DNA of 64,000 bases. Source: Lineus longissimus (lineage: Eukaryota; Nemertea; Pilidiophora; Heteronemertea; Lineidae). The notes beneath the pieces were generated by a model. The model was not told the DNA's origin and ran no database searches. It worked only from the letters and a program-made list of their open reading frames with translations. Both the position numbers and the translations under genes were made by a program. Below, piece by piece: positions 1 through 12,190 of this stretch; the stretch's first letter is position 1, and the number at the start of each line of letters is the position of its first letter. Location of the stretch: positions 17,420,349 through 17,484,348 of the forward strand of contig NC_088318.1 of assembly GCF_910592395.1 (NCBI RefSeq), in the 5' to 3' direction.

Positions 1-179
1 TATTCTGTCATTCATGCAACACCCCACCCCATAATGCATAATGCAGACAGTAATGCATTGTAATGAATAGGCGAAGTGCATTTTCTCATCATAAAATCTG
101 ATTTTATGATTTTTATAAAACTTTTCTCATTGCCATAACAATACATTACAGTGCATTGGGCCCACGAATGACGGAATAG
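1..179. repeat. Fold-back (inverted-repeat) element at the left edge
   Basis: The first 16 bases (TATTCTGTCATTCATG) match the reverse complement of 163-178 at 14 of 16 positions. The similarity continues inward: the AATGCA...TAATG..TTGTAATG stretch near 43-66 resembles the complement of about 132-157. At the centre is a perfect 10-bp stem, ATCATAAAAT (88-97) against ATTTTATGAT (101-110), with a CTG loop. This looks like a short non-autonomous DNA element or other palindromic repeat. It may continue beyond the window edge, so its true end and any target-site duplication cannot be judged. Confidence 0.5.
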
Positions 180-900
180 CAGATAAGTTTATATAATCTG
201 ATAACCAGTTCACAGTGGCTTATCAACCAAGCAGTAATTTTATCAAGTGCATCATCAAATGAAAATATTTTTTGTTGAAAAGAGCAAATTGCCAAAAGCC
301 ATTGTGGCCCATTGAGAAAAATTAATCAGTTACTTTTTGATATCACTCAGAAAAATAACTGGAACTAAAACCAAATGCTATTTATGTGAGAAACAAAAAC
401 AACTGGGGAGCCTTTACTTGGGTACCTTGGTATTAATGCTAAAATGTTTATTCAATCTTCATTGAAATCATAATTAATTGGAAAAGTGTTTACAGTTAAA
501 TACTTTTATAGAACTTACTTCGATTTTAATTTATTCTCCCATTATCAGACGCACGTTTTATTTTCTAGAGTATTTTCTTTATCTTCTCTTCTATTGTTAG
601 TTTTTCTACTTTTCTAGATTCGTTTTTATTTATCTGTTGTCCGTTCATTTCAGAGCACAGTACTTAGTTAATTCATGCACACATAATAGATATCTATCAC
701 AACCGGCAACCAAAAGTGCGGCTACTCCAAAAACGAGCAAAGAACGATGTTATCTTTGTTGGAAAATATTGATCATTATTTCTATTTTCTATGATTTAAC
801 TCGGAACACAAGAGGCAAGATACTTAGATAATGTGCTGGTCAACATAGTTTAAGTCAATTAACTCAAGAGTTGATGCGCAATCCTCCCAACCGTCCATCA
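180..900. other. Intergenic, nothing recognised
   Basis: AT-rich sequence with T-rich runs around 520-650. The short open frame at 637-831 has no recognisable domain and no supporting splice signals, so I regard it as chance. Confidence 0.5.
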
Positions 901-1100
901 TTACGCCCCAACAAGTTGAAGCTCTTCGGGCGCAAAATTCAAGATGGCTACCTGGCAGCCATATTGGTTATCAGACCCCATCCTACAGTCACATGAAACC
1001 AATCCAACGAAAAATCTCCAAGTAATTGCCTCAGTTGGACGCACTGACGGAACGACCCACGGCAAGACGCACGGACGGACGCACGGACGAAGGGCAAACC
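901..1100. repeat. Dispersed repeat with hairpin and GACG-type tail, copy 1
   Basis: A hairpin with stem ATGGCT (944-949) and AGCCAT (957-962) around a 7-nt loop ACCTGGC is followed about 75 bases later by a tandem tail at roughly 1038-1090 built from GACGCACG/GACGGACG units. The same layout (hairpin with a CCTGG loop, spacer, GACG tail) recurs at 43.2-43.4 kb and in weaker form at 1.55-1.93 kb. Such tails are common on dispersed non-coding repeats in marine invertebrates. No coding capacity is seen. Outer boundaries are approximate. Confidence 0.5.
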
Positions 1101-1550
1101 TGTTCCCCTAACAAACTCTTTCGATGGGATAATAGCTTCACAAACAGTTCTTCCAAAAGCAATACATTTTACTGTGTGCACAATATTTAAGTCGCTTTAT
1201 TTCAGACGTATCTCCATGTAGTTAAGAACCAATGAGCTGAACTTGTCCACGGACGCAAAAAAAATACATTCATCTTCTCATGAACATATCCTATGTAGAA
1301 GGAGAACGGACTCCCAAACTAAACAAAACTATGTCCAATTCCTTTTTGACGTACGAGTATCATAGACACAGAGCAAAGTCGGGAATCTGGGTATTGTTTC
1401 TTGTACTGATATCAGATGGCAGTGGTGAAGGTGGTTATTTGGTTGACGCTATTGGAGTCTGTAGAGATGCTTAATCAGTGTCTACATATCAAATTTGAAG
1501 AGTCTATGTCAGATAGTAAAGAATTGTGCCACCTTTCGCTGAAATTTTAG
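1101..1550. other. Intergenic spacer
   Basis: Spacer between two GACG-tailed repeats. A short open frame (1280-1474) has no family features. Nothing else stands out. Confidence 0.4.
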
Positions 1551-1935
1551 AGTTTGACTTCCCTGACCTTGAAAAGCAGGTCAAAATAAAAGCCTGTGTG
1601 GCATGTAATCTATCCATCTCACTACAAAACTTTGCTGCTCTATAGCTATGACCATTTGCTTCAAAATGGCAAAAAACGTATTTTCAAGATGCAGCCTGGC
1701 AACCAGAAGGTAGGTCAAATCACAAAAACGAACAATGTGTCCGGCATATTGCCCAAAGGTACCAGCATGCAAAGTTTCAGCAACCTAGCCCCAGCGTTTA
1801 TGAAAGGTGCTCTGCTAACGGATGATTGACGATAAACCACGGACGACGACAGACGACAGACGACGGATGGCAGACGACGGACGACAGACGATCGACGACA
1901 GACGACGGACGACGACTACAGACGTAAAGGTGAGC
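1551..1935. repeat. Dispersed repeat with GACG-type tail, copy 2
   Basis: It begins near the phrase TGACCTTGAAAAGCAGGTCAAA (about 1562), which recurs almost unchanged near 43198 (AAGTAGG in place of AAGCAGG). In the middle it has CAGCCTGGCAACCAG and a TGCAAAGTTTCAGCAACC phrase. It ends in a long tail of GACGACAGACGAC units (about 1840-1924) followed by GGTGAGCTT. The copy at 43.2 kb has the same order of parts and ends in a GGTGAG palindrome, so the two belong to one family. The open frames across it (1596-1829 and the antisense one) are repeat-derived rather than genes. Confidence 0.55.
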
Positions 1936-3060
1936 TTAATAAAATGAATACTACCAAAATTCTAATCCTACGTACCTTATCCTACCTACCTTATCCTACA
2001 GAAGTTGATAAATACTTACCTGAAAATAGAGAACAATATTCAAATCATTCAAAGATAAAATTGCGAAGACACAATTACATTAATGGCATTCAATAACCGG
2101 CTGCAATTGCAACAGTTCTGCTTGGGTGTTCTTGGAAAACAAGATGGTCACAGAGCCCCCACCACCAGGCAAGAATAAATGGAACTGTCATTTGTGACAA
2201 GCCAGGCAGGTGAGAAATTTTTCTCTTAAGATAAATCTTACAGGTCGCTGCACCAAAAATCTTTTGTAGAATTGAACATACACTTTCAGACCCTTTATCC
2301 TCTCCAGTAACACAAGACAACTCATCTAACAAATTCTCTGGATAATCAATCTCGTCAAAGCCCCATTAATAAAGCACAATAGGACAGCAAGGCAAAGCTT
2401 TTAGTTTCAGCCCTTAATTTTTAAATCACGGTGGATCTTGCAAATGGTCCATTAGCGTGCTCAACAATGAATTATGCAATGTCACCATTAGGGGAAGAGT
2501 TACCAGCATAATGGCTTATTCTGATTTCTTGAGTTTTTTGGCGGGAAACACTGCACAAAGTCTCATATCGTGTCATACGTGAAAAGCTTGGTAATGTGTC
2601 CATTTAAGCTGACATTATGGATTGCTCAGATCCCCAAGAAAAAACTTCAAGAGACAACATCAAACTTGGCCAATGATGTTGAGATTATTGCAGCTCAGTT
2701 TTGGTTCAGCTTTCCCCAAAAAAATATGTTTAATGGCCAGGCAATCCTTGGTTGATGCAACAATCTGTCACCTTGTGAGCTTCATGCAGTCATTTCGAAA
2801 TAAAGATTGCCCTTTCAATTTATTTCTGGCCATAACTATCCACGCATGTGTACCCGTAAAGTTATTAATGTCCATGATAAAGCAGGACATCCGTGGATTA
2901 GAGACTAAAAGAAATTGATTCAATGAATACTTATCACAGTCAAGGCAGAAGGAGTATCACCCATGACCTACAATACACGCATGCAAAGAAACTGAGTATA
3001 GGGACCTCCATCTCTCGGAGTGGTTTTCTCATTATGAAACCACCTTTGAATTGTCTCTAA
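1936..3060. other. Intergenic, nothing recognised
   Basis: No gene or clear repeat is supported. Overlapping plus-strand frames at 2570-2918 share sequence in different frames and neither shows a domain, so they are regarded as chance. Confidence 0.45.
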
Positions 3061-3063
3061 TTC

Positions 3064-3340
3064 AAGATGGCTGTACCTCTTAAAACAGCCAACACCAACA
3101 TGTCGCTCTAAGTTTATCATCAAGTCGGTTTCCAAATATATTCTAAAATATTTGGTTTCCCAATTTGATGCTGTAACTTATTTATTCAAATTTGATATTT
3201 CAATATCAATCTCATTGAAATCTCAAACTCGAGATCTCAAATTAGAAAACATTTTGAGAAATTTAAGAATGTATTTTGAGGCCAACCTCATGACCAACAG
3301 AAGAAATTAGAGCGACATGTTGGCGTTGCTTATTTTTAAA
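3064..3340. repeat. Inverted-repeat element (MITE-like)
   Basis: A perfect 17-bp inverted repeat, CCAACATGTCGCTCTAA at 3095-3111 and its reverse complement at 3306-3322, flanks about 194 bp of AT-rich sequence. Outward from the core the arms stay similar for about 16 further bases (TTAAAA..CAAC on both sides) with mismatches. The left flank also holds a small hairpin, TGGCTGT paired with ACAGCCA (about 3068-3091). The size, long similar ends and lack of an open frame suit a non-autonomous terminal-inverted-repeat element. I could not identify a clean target-site duplication. Confidence 0.5.
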
Positions 3341-4594
3341 GACACAAATAGTTTGGTCAACTTATATTTGCAACACCACGTTTTAAATGAAGTCCTTACG
3401 AATATAGTGCGGATTCCAGTAGTTGACTGGTAGTCAGACTTCTTGGCCCGACTGCTACATGTTCTGATCTCTGGAGGCTTTCACTAGCAGTGCCCCCTGC
3501 GGTGCCTGCCGAAGATGCCTCGCTTTCCAGTGTTGCACTGGGGGTAATGGATTTCAAAAGCACATCACCATTATACCAATAGAAGCTACAATTACATTGT
3601 TGTGATATCAAACTGATGAGATGTTGCCGGCGTTGTAGCTTTGCTCCGTATCGTTCAGCCAAAGAGGGGAATAGTCTAAGGAGTTTGTGCCCTGGGTGGA
3701 GAAGCCAACATTAACCCCAGATTTGCTCAGGATGCCAGTTGCCAAGAAAATCATACTTTCAGTAACTATTGCCCTCCAGTCTCTATAGTTTTCTCTGGTA
3801 ACCATTATAAAACTCTGTGGTAGAGATCCAATGCAACGCCCACGTAATGCTTTGTTACTACGAATGTTGTCGTCTTAAATGTGCCGCACCTGCGGAAGAC
3901 AAAAGGAGCGGCTTGGGATGAGAATGGAAACCATTCTCTTATAACGAACATAAAATAGGCCTTCTGATGATTTCTTGCCCTAAGAGACAGACTCGCCCAT
4001 TGTGCATTATTCAACTAAAGCTACACGTGTACACAGATGATGAAAGAACAATATCTCTATTGCCAACTCAAGCTTTGCCGTCATCAGAGACAATAGACGA
4101 GAGTCACACCAGCGGCAATTGGTAGTCATGAAGGGAACTGGTTATCATTATGGTGACAGTTGCCTGAAGTGGAACGACAATATTCTAAATTTGGTTTATT
4201 TTAAGATGTCAAACAAGAGCTGGTTTTCAAACTCAGTCAAATGAATCAGGGGAAACTCTAAAGCAACGACCTGAACTCAGTAATGAAATAGAACATGAAG
4301 TCCCATCAGTCTAGAAAATTCTGAATATGGTCACTCCTCTTCAAATAGATTTTACAAAGAGGAATGAAATCTGCAATATGATTCTAAACAAGAAATCCTA
4401 GCCTCGCACACTCTCCACATCGATGAAAAGTAATAGGCCAGGTACAGCTGCTTCGTTCCTTAAACTGCCATCAGATGTCAGGGTAGAAATTGACAAGCTG
4501 GCAGGAGATACTCATCCATTTCTGCTGGAAATACACTCCGGAATACATTACTTTCTTTGGATTAACTCTTTAGGATTATCTCGGGGTTAGGATT
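3341..4594. other. Region upstream of exon A; no gene supported
   Basis: Three abutting minus-strand open frames (3396-3662, 3608-3805, 3805-4014) have no recognised domain. The last 100 bases before 4595 would hold the promoter or 5' untranslated region of exon A. I see no TATA box there. The sequence just before the start (GGATTATGG) resembles the sequence before exon B (GGATTACCATGG), so the duplicated unit probably extends slightly upstream of the coding part. Confidence 0.35.
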
Positions 4595-4787
4595 ATGGCA
4601 GGAAAAGACTATGATGGGGAATTCGGCGAGCTCGATTTTTGTTTTATACATAAGCAACCACAGATTCAACGGCAGTATGCAATGTGCGCCGGTGGGGCGA
4701 AAAATTATCGCTCTGAGTGCATGTTGGAAGCATTGTCAATTGTTTGCAATGTGCCCCAAGAACAGTTAAATTCTATGCTAAGCACAG
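4595..4787 (+). CDS. Exon A: four-cysteine N-terminal exon, paralogue of exon B
   Basis: This is an ATG-initiated exon of 64 codons plus one base, ending at a consensus donor (CACAG/GTACGT, GT at 4788-4789). Read past the donor, the frame stops after a few codons, which supports splicing. The peptide is acidic at the start (DYDGEFGELD) and then has the pattern C-x(14)-C-x(10)-C-x(8)-C, with QIQRQYAMCA and CMLEAL blocks. Exon B at 6544-6739 shares GELD, the QIQ-x-QYA block, all four cysteines, CMLEA, VCN and the closing TG, about half of the aligned residues. Conservation of the protein pattern and of the splice phase between two copies is the evidence that it codes. There is no signal peptide or domain I recognise. 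The downstream partner exon is not identified; the nearest compatible one in the window is the receptor exon at 55852. Confidence 0.6.
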
Positions 4788-6543
4788 GTACGTTATGTTC
4801 TTAGATTTTTTCCCTCTAATTGAAAAAGAATAACTTTTTTTATTTTCTTCTATTCTTTGAAGTCGGTGTTTATGTTGGTGTAAGAGCTATCGATTATTTG
4901 TGTATATCAATGAATAAAACGAAAGTCTGATTCGGAAGGCGTTTCCTATTGCTACATCAAACTCAAATTTAGTCTGCTTCATAAGTAAAAATTTACGGAA
5001 AAGGCACAAAATAATTTGGAAGTTTGATTTTTTCAAATCTAGGTGTAACAGAGGAAAAGTGCTAAGACCCAGACTGAGCTAAAGGGAAATTTCATCTCGG
5101 GAAGTACCAGTCCTTCTCATTAAAGGTTATGGAGTTTTTGGTACCTTCAGTTACGGTAAAGACCTTATCAGCACCGCTTATCTAAATCAGTCACTCCGAT
5201 AAGTTAACTAGACTTCTCGATGCCATTATCCTGTTTTTGACTTCCATGTTTTTTTGGCAAACTTAATTGTCTCCTGCTTGAGCACTTATATTATGATAAC
5301 TTGGATCTGATCTGGTAAGTAGGCGGATAGTCAGTGGTATTCCAAAAATGAGCTTATTGGCCACCTTGTAAAGCCTACATATAGGGATTAAAATGGAAGC
5401 GTATGAGTAATCCGAATTCACAGGTGGGTGACAATGCAATGCACAATCTAACTAAAATAGTCTGTCAACTTTTCAATATAGCCCTAGTACATTTCTATAT
5501 GGGAAATATTTCAACTCCATGGACAATTCCTGTCCTATATATCGTGTCAATGCATCTATATACAATGCCGTAGTTCCATCATCACCATGCATGCACATTT
5601 CCTGAATCTTTCTTCCTATAGTATTTGTATAGTATCTCGAAACGACAACGTTGAAAATTTATATTCAGTATGCATTCACGTAATTGGAAATTTTAATTCT
5701 GATTGTGAATTTCTATCAGCGTTGGCCTTTAAATACGTACATGCAATTGTAGCTGCCTGTTGTGTTATGCACGTTGCCATCTGTCACCACAGAACACATG
5801 TCACATCCTCGGTAGAACACATGTCACATCCACACAATCCAATCCATTGATATCACCATTACAAATCGCATAGTCATATTCAGCACCCCACTGGCTTCTT
5901 AAGTTGCATAGGATCAAATACAAGGAATTGACTCTCTTAGAAATTTACAACTTTTCCCTCGAATACACTCCAAGATCAGTCTATGAAACCACAATTCCAT
6001 CAGGATGGTTAGCGTAGCCTGCTGATTGCCACTAACGGTCCACTCCCCCCAAACTGTTTTCAATACCTCAATCAAGCCCTAACCACCCTCCCCAACACCT
6101 AAACCAATATCAATCATCGAACATTACACATCTCTCAATTCCTATCACAACCTCTACATCACCTCGTGTGGCTGTACCCTCGCCTTATTCTAAGACAAGC
6201 CCAACGTCAGTCCAGTGGCCGCCCTGCCCTCCCCTGAAACTAATGCCTGGTCAAGTTGTGTAATGTCCCTCATATTCTTCCAAACATACCCTACTTAGCT
6301 GGTGCCATATTGCACAATAACCCCATATTTCAGCTGTCCTACCTCAAGGAAAACCCTCCCCCACATCTCGGGAACCCCATCCATCATCTGATTGTGCGTC
6401 TCAAATCGCATCAATTGCAACCTCGCTCGCCAGCTTATTGAACACGCTCGCCGAACTATCATTTGGGAATCATTTTCCAATGAGTCGTGATCAGGCGTGG
6501 AGGAGACTGGAGGGAGTTACACAACACACACACAGGGATTACC
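4788..6543 (+). other. Interval between paralogous exons A and B
   Basis: It contains no exon that I can support. The plus-strand open frame at 5587-5850 (87 aa) has no recognisable domain. Near 5790-5835 a 15-bp phrase, GAACACATGTCACAT, occurs twice in tandem. From about 6040 the sequence is pyrimidine-rich. The interval may be the intron of exon A, the spacer between two tandem genes, or both. Confidence 0.35.
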
Positions 6544-6739
6544 ATGGAGGATTATGGGGCATATGATTATCCCGATATCGGCGAGTTAGACAGGTGTTAC
6601 ATAATAAAGAATCTACAGATTCAGCAACAGTACGCTATTTGTGCATCCGGGGGTCGGAAACACCCCGACTGTATGTTGGAGGCATTTGAGTTGGTCTGTA
6701 ACTTGCCAAAGGACGAGATTAGGGCATTACTTTTCACAG
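6544..6739 (+). CDS. Exon B: four-cysteine N-terminal exon, paralogue of exon A
   Basis: This exon has 65 codons plus one base. It starts at an ATG in a strong context (ACCATGG) and ends at a donor (CACAG/GTAGGC, GT at 6740-6741) in the same phase (1) as exon A. The peptide opens with an acidic, tyrosine-rich stretch (MEDYGAYDYPDIGELD). It then has four cysteines spaced as in exon A except for one residue between the second and third: C-x(14)-C-x(9)-C-x(8)-C. The blocks QIQQQYAICA, CMLEAF and VCNLP are shared with exon A. The frame is open upstream to 6487, but the ATG at 6544 is chosen because the homology with exon A starts there and the Kozak context is good. An acceptor-like ACACACAG just before GGATTACC could mean a 5' untranslated exon boundary. 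The product is not recognised. A soluble cysteine-bearing protein or a receptor N-terminus are both possible. Confidence 0.6.
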
Positions 6740-9700
6740 GTAGGCGATGTTGTAGTATTGATGTCATAGAATAAACAAAAAACATAAAATGACGATCCTC
6801 CTGTAGCAGGCCTTTTCGTCTTCACATTGGCTGAAAACTACTAAAATGACATTTTTTGTTGTAGCAAAGCCCCGGAACAAACCTTTCCCAAGATTTTGAC
6901 AATCGTCAAACCTACTGACTTGGCCATTCATTGAAAAGCTCTCGGCAATGTCTTCGGGTAGTGGTAATTAATTAAGGATGAATTCATTTACAGCACTGGT
7001 TTAAAGGCATTGTTGTGTCATCAATGTATAACGATACTTGAAGGATGAAATGATCTGAACTCTTTGATGGTACCATTAGTTAACATTTTGACACAACGAT
7101 TTATAAGAATGCTTTTGAATCACCAAGCAGGGTGAAGGGGTGATCATTGTCAATATTTTCATTAGAAATGAAAGCTGTCTGAGATATTAATATATACCTG
7201 CTGATATAATATTGTGATTGAGACTGAAATAGGGCACACCTGTACAAACCACCTAATATAAAATGAGGCAGTTTTATATAAGCGATTACTATGGTTGTTA
7301 GAAACTACAACATAATGTCTGATGGATAATCATATCTGTCTGAAAATAATGAGGCGAATCACGGGTGTCTACAAAACTAAGACCCCACCCATTCAGAATT
7401 TTTTAAATGCAACCTGGACAGTCACACAGTCAGTTTCCGGTACTGAAGTCGGCTGTCCAAGAGAGTTCCACCACAGAGCCCCAGAGCTTTGTGGTCGGTC
7501 TTCTTCTCTATTCTTCATCCGGGAGCAGGTCTGAAGCCAATATATCACTTCCTTCAGAACTCTCTGAAGAAACACCTTGCACTTCTATGTCGTATAATAC
7601 TTATTCTCTTTCGTCTGTAATAACTCCACAATTTTCTTACTCGACAATACTTTTCGAAAGTGACAAACAACATTTAGAATCTAAATTTAGCAACGAGGAT
7701 AAGTATCAATGAAATATTGCTGGTTTATTGCACAGATGAAAATCTAAATGGCTGATAACTCAACGCGAACGGCACCCAACAAAGCAATATATACAGCCAT
7801 TGGGATTACCATTTAATGCATTGTAGGTATATCCTGCAAAATTGTAACATTATGTGCGTCTCCTGCTGTTACATTCATTTCAACACGATGGAGAGAAATA
7901 TAAATGAAGGATGACTGAAACTGAGATGCAATATGGTGTATGATTGTATGAAAGTGGCACGCTATTTGTATTAAATTGTGGGTCAGAACAATAGAAATCC
8001 AGCAATACACAACACAGAGAGTAAACTAAATCACAGTTTCATGTACCTGAATAGAGATGCGTTCAAAATGTCAAGCGACGTACAGAACTTATGAATCAAG
8101 CAAGGATCAGAATGGCTGTCTTGTCTAGCTTTCGGGCAGAGTGGATAATGATAAAACTCGGCTTGGTAAAAGTCTGCCATGAAAGCCTTTATGTGGGTTG
8201 CTTCGAGACGTACTTTAGCAACACCCGACTTGTGGGTACAGCATGAGATGCTTCAGGGATGAGACCACCATAGACTGAATGAAGATGCATCAATCAGTGT
8301 GAATATACACATCGACTACCAGTACTTTTTTGCAGCTTTGTTAATGTGGAGTTGGGTTTTTTTTCCTGGTGTCCATCCGGAATAATCAATGGCAAAAGCC
8401 ATCTTCAAGGAATGAAACCTTTTGCTAGTTCCCCTCTCTGAATGCTGGGATATTGGATTCCTCACCACAATGACCAAAGTACAATGACCTATAGACCTAC
8501 ATCCGGCCATATCAAATTTGACCACCGAGATTTTTTTCACTGTGTTTTTTGCTCTTGGAAGAATTACTTGGTCAGTCAAGATGTTCAACCTTATCATCTA
8601 ATGAATACTAGCAATAACAATAAGACATAAGGAGAAGATGTCCACTGTCTTCTAGATGTGGGATAGTGTGTTCTGCAGAGCCCGCCACCCCAGACAGAAG
8701 AGAAATCTGAGATGGATGCAAGAGAACAGGTCATGTTCTTTTGACGATCTGATATTGTACCCATGTTGGTTGGAGTCGAAATGGTGAATGCAATGAATGC
8801 AATGAAATGATGGGCATCGCTGCTGACATTCGATAACCCGTCACTGCCAAATCCTCATCTGAGAGAACGGTCACATTACCATCACAATCAGCACGACTGA
8901 AGGGAATACTGCAAAGGTAAATTTTGAGGACGGCCTACAGAGTAATCCAAGAGGATTTCCATTACGACAACCAATGAAACATTGAAGCTCATAGCATTCT
9001 GCCATCACGCCCAAGTAAGCTGCAATGAAAATGGCAATACAAGAAGTTTTGAATCGTGACAACCAAGAAGACTGAAGTCGGATGCTCCTACAGTGATGGA
9101 TTAGCTGCTATGATATGTCATGACAATCCGTCAATACCAAAAAGATAATCCCAAAGTGCAGTCAGACTGCCTGGCTGTAAGATATTACGCCGACATAGGC
9201 TGCAGTTCGCTGGCAAAGGTGACTTTCATGGATTTGTATGACCCTGTAAAAAACTTGGTGGAAGCATTACAATGGTTGATGTTTAAGCATTCTGACGATG
9301 ATCTGTTACCATGCTAGCATGACAACTCACAATACATGCAATAATACAAAATGTTACGCTTATGTAGGATGAGTGAAAAATACTCGGTGACTTTTATGGG
9401 ACCTGAGATTTGTAGGACTCGTTGTTAAAAGTTGTATTATAAGCCAAGAGTGCTGATATCGTGTGAAAGATTTGATGTCAAAGGATACTGCCATAATAAA
9501 GCGATAAGTGGGGGCCTGAAGGTGGGTTAGTCCAAAAACTGATTTTATTCACTAATCAACATCCATGCTCAAAAAAATTCTGCTTTAGTATTCACTTGTT
9601 GTTTTATATTCATCTTGTGAATTCCTGTGGGGGCTACACGAAGAACGAGATGAATCAATGGACGTTTTATAGAACATAAATAGATAGCATGCTTAACGCC

Positions 9701-11801
9701 TGTCCCCAGTGTGGCAGCGATGAAACAAATAGGCCCATTGAGCTAATCTCAATGATGAACGGCCGTGTATGGAATGTCAAGTAGGTGTTTTACAAAAAAA
9801 ATTATCAGAGCAAAAGGTAATTTTTGTGATAATTGATAGCAAAGCAAAGTAAGGCTTCCGCCACACTAATGACGACAAGGGAAGCCCCATTAAGCAAATG
9901 CGCAACCAGAAAATGTCCAGAATGGTCATATTCCGTTCGCTATAAAAAAGATGTGATGGCAAGTCATGGCACGCAATTATTGGCCAATGTGCTTGTGGCA
10001 TGGTTTGCATTTTGATTGGCCAGGAACACTGAGCAGTGGTATGGAGAGGGTCGACATATTAACCAAACCATTTAAAAGTACCAAGATTTTTTTTGCACCC
10101 TGTATGTTAATTCTTGCTGTCTTGCCTCTGGTTTACCAACCAGCATCAACATTTGGTGGTTTAGTGTTAACAAACCCTGCCTTGCTAGCGGACCGACAGC
10201 ACATGCTCGTAAGGGTCATGCAACTAAAAACTGAGCCCAATCAGAAGACCATGAGAGTGGTCAACTTAATAACTACGTAAAGCTCCTAAAACTTGGTGAT
10301 AACAGCGCTTCCAGTGAATAAAGGGTTAAGGTAATACTTCAACCTCATAGGAGCATTTTTGTGCTTCCCCAGATCAACAACTGTCTCCATAATGAAGTTT
10401 GCTTAATACGCTACCAAAGATTATTACTTCAGCTAAAAGGCTTTGGATTTGTTGCAGACTGCCATGAAGGCTTACTTAGAGCAACGAACCAGCAGTACAC
10501 ATGTTATAGAGTTACTTTAGATATTCACTGCTTAAATACCAAATAACCAGCAATATGTTAAATCCAGCACAGCGACTTTAATGACTGATTGGCGTTTAAA
10601 TCAGTAATTTCGACTAAACCTTCTGCCGTTACATTGACAGTCGCTCTGATGGATGGGATTTGCTGAGGGATTTAACCGAAGCAATTGACTTCACAGATTA
10701 TCAGTTAATTAAGATGCTGTGTGTGAAGCTGATTCTGTGTTATATGGAAGCGGTTATGTTCAGTTTGTTGTGGTTTTTTGGTGGCAGTACGGCCATACTT
10801 TGCTTTGATGTTTAAACACCTAATAACCACCAATTCTTTAATCACCCCTCCCCTGCAGGCATACGCATCAGTACGTCATACACTCTACAGTCTATACACC
10901 AATATCTTTTAAGGCTTGAAAATATGAAAAAACTTATGGAATTCTTATTGTATCAAAGGAAAAGGGATTGATCGTGAATTGATCATTGGGGGTTCAGTCC
11001 CAAGATGGATTTTCCTTCAAAATCTCAGACCATCTAAACTCAGCCTTTCCTCATCAAAAGTCAATCACAGTCTGAGGACCTAATACGCACTGATTTTCGC
11101 ATAGAAAACTTATGGCAAAGTCATTGTATCAAAGGAAAGGCCAGCAACGGTAAAAGGATTACCTGAATCATCAATCAGGAATGAAATTGCTAAACATTTA
11201 TTTCAAAGCTATTATCTGAAACCCATATTTTCCTAAACATGCTCAACACTGAAGAATGACTGCACCTGTGATATGTGTTGATACTTGAGGACAGGAGAAA
11301 AATAATGAAATAGCCATCAAATCAATGGAACGCTGATTTGATGGTAAAATGATGGTCTGGATCATCACGTTGCAAATCGATCACATTTCTAAGGAAGTTA
11401 CTCATCGAATATAGTTTTGTCAAGAAGCAGTGTTCCTTGCCTTACAATAGTTTCTGCTTACATAAATATCCCAATGTCTAAGGGGCTCAAAGGTGAGAGG
11501 CTGAAGAGAGCAATACCATATGAACGCCTCAAACTAACATTTCATTGGACCCGAAAATAATTGCAGCCCTCCCATTTTCTCTCCTTCAAGTCCAAGATGA
11601 CCAAACTTACCTAGCCTTGCAACATTTTCATCTAAAGAAGGTGGTGGATCACATCTCGGCACAGAAACTAATTTAACAAATTGGCACATAATTGCGTTGT
11701 TATAATCATGATACGTACTGATACCCAAGGGTGCCGCAAGAGTCTGAAGCCGCAATGTCAAAGAAAGATAAGCCGGAGCTAATGGTAATGGCATTGATAG
11801 G
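6740..11801. other. Apparent gene desert, part 1
   Basis: No exon, RNA gene or strong repeat is supported across these 5 kb. The open frames are short and lack domains; the longest overlap each other on both strands at 7322-7712 and 9777-10280. If exon B has downstream exons nearby they should lie here on the plus strand, but I found none with a convincing acceptor and protein similarity. Confidence 0.35.
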
Positions 11802-12190
11802 TTTTGGGACTGATGTTGTTGGTTCATTTTGAGCAGAAAAAAAAGGTGAAAAAAACATTTGGACTTAGAAAATTTTTCATTATTCAGTCAGTTCAAAATT
11901 TTGAAAAATGTTCAGAGTCAAAAAAGTTTTGGGACTGATGATGTTGGTCCATTTTGAGCAGAAAAAAAAAGTTAAAACAATATTTGGACTTTGAAAAATT
12001 TTCTAACCCTAATCCTTTCATAAGTTTAAAATTTTTAAAAATTTTCAGAGACAAAAAAGTTTTGGGACTGATGATGTTGGTTCATTTTTAGCAGAAAAAA
12101 AAAATGAAAAAAATATTTGTACTTAGAAATTTTGGCATCCTTCAGTCAGTTCAAAATTGTCGGAGTTTCAGTCGGAGTGGCAGTTGGAAT
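11802..12190. repeat. Three-copy tandem repeat, 125-133 bp unit
   Basis: Three copies begin at 11802, 11927 and 12060 with TTTTGGGACTGATG(A)TGTTGG, followed by TCATTTT.AGCAGAAAAAAAA, an AAAAA-rich stretch with ATTTG.ACTT, then a TCAG.CAGTTCAAAATTTT-like or equivalent segment. The copies differ by substitutions and small indels, so the array is old. No coding capacity is apparent. Confidence 0.7.
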
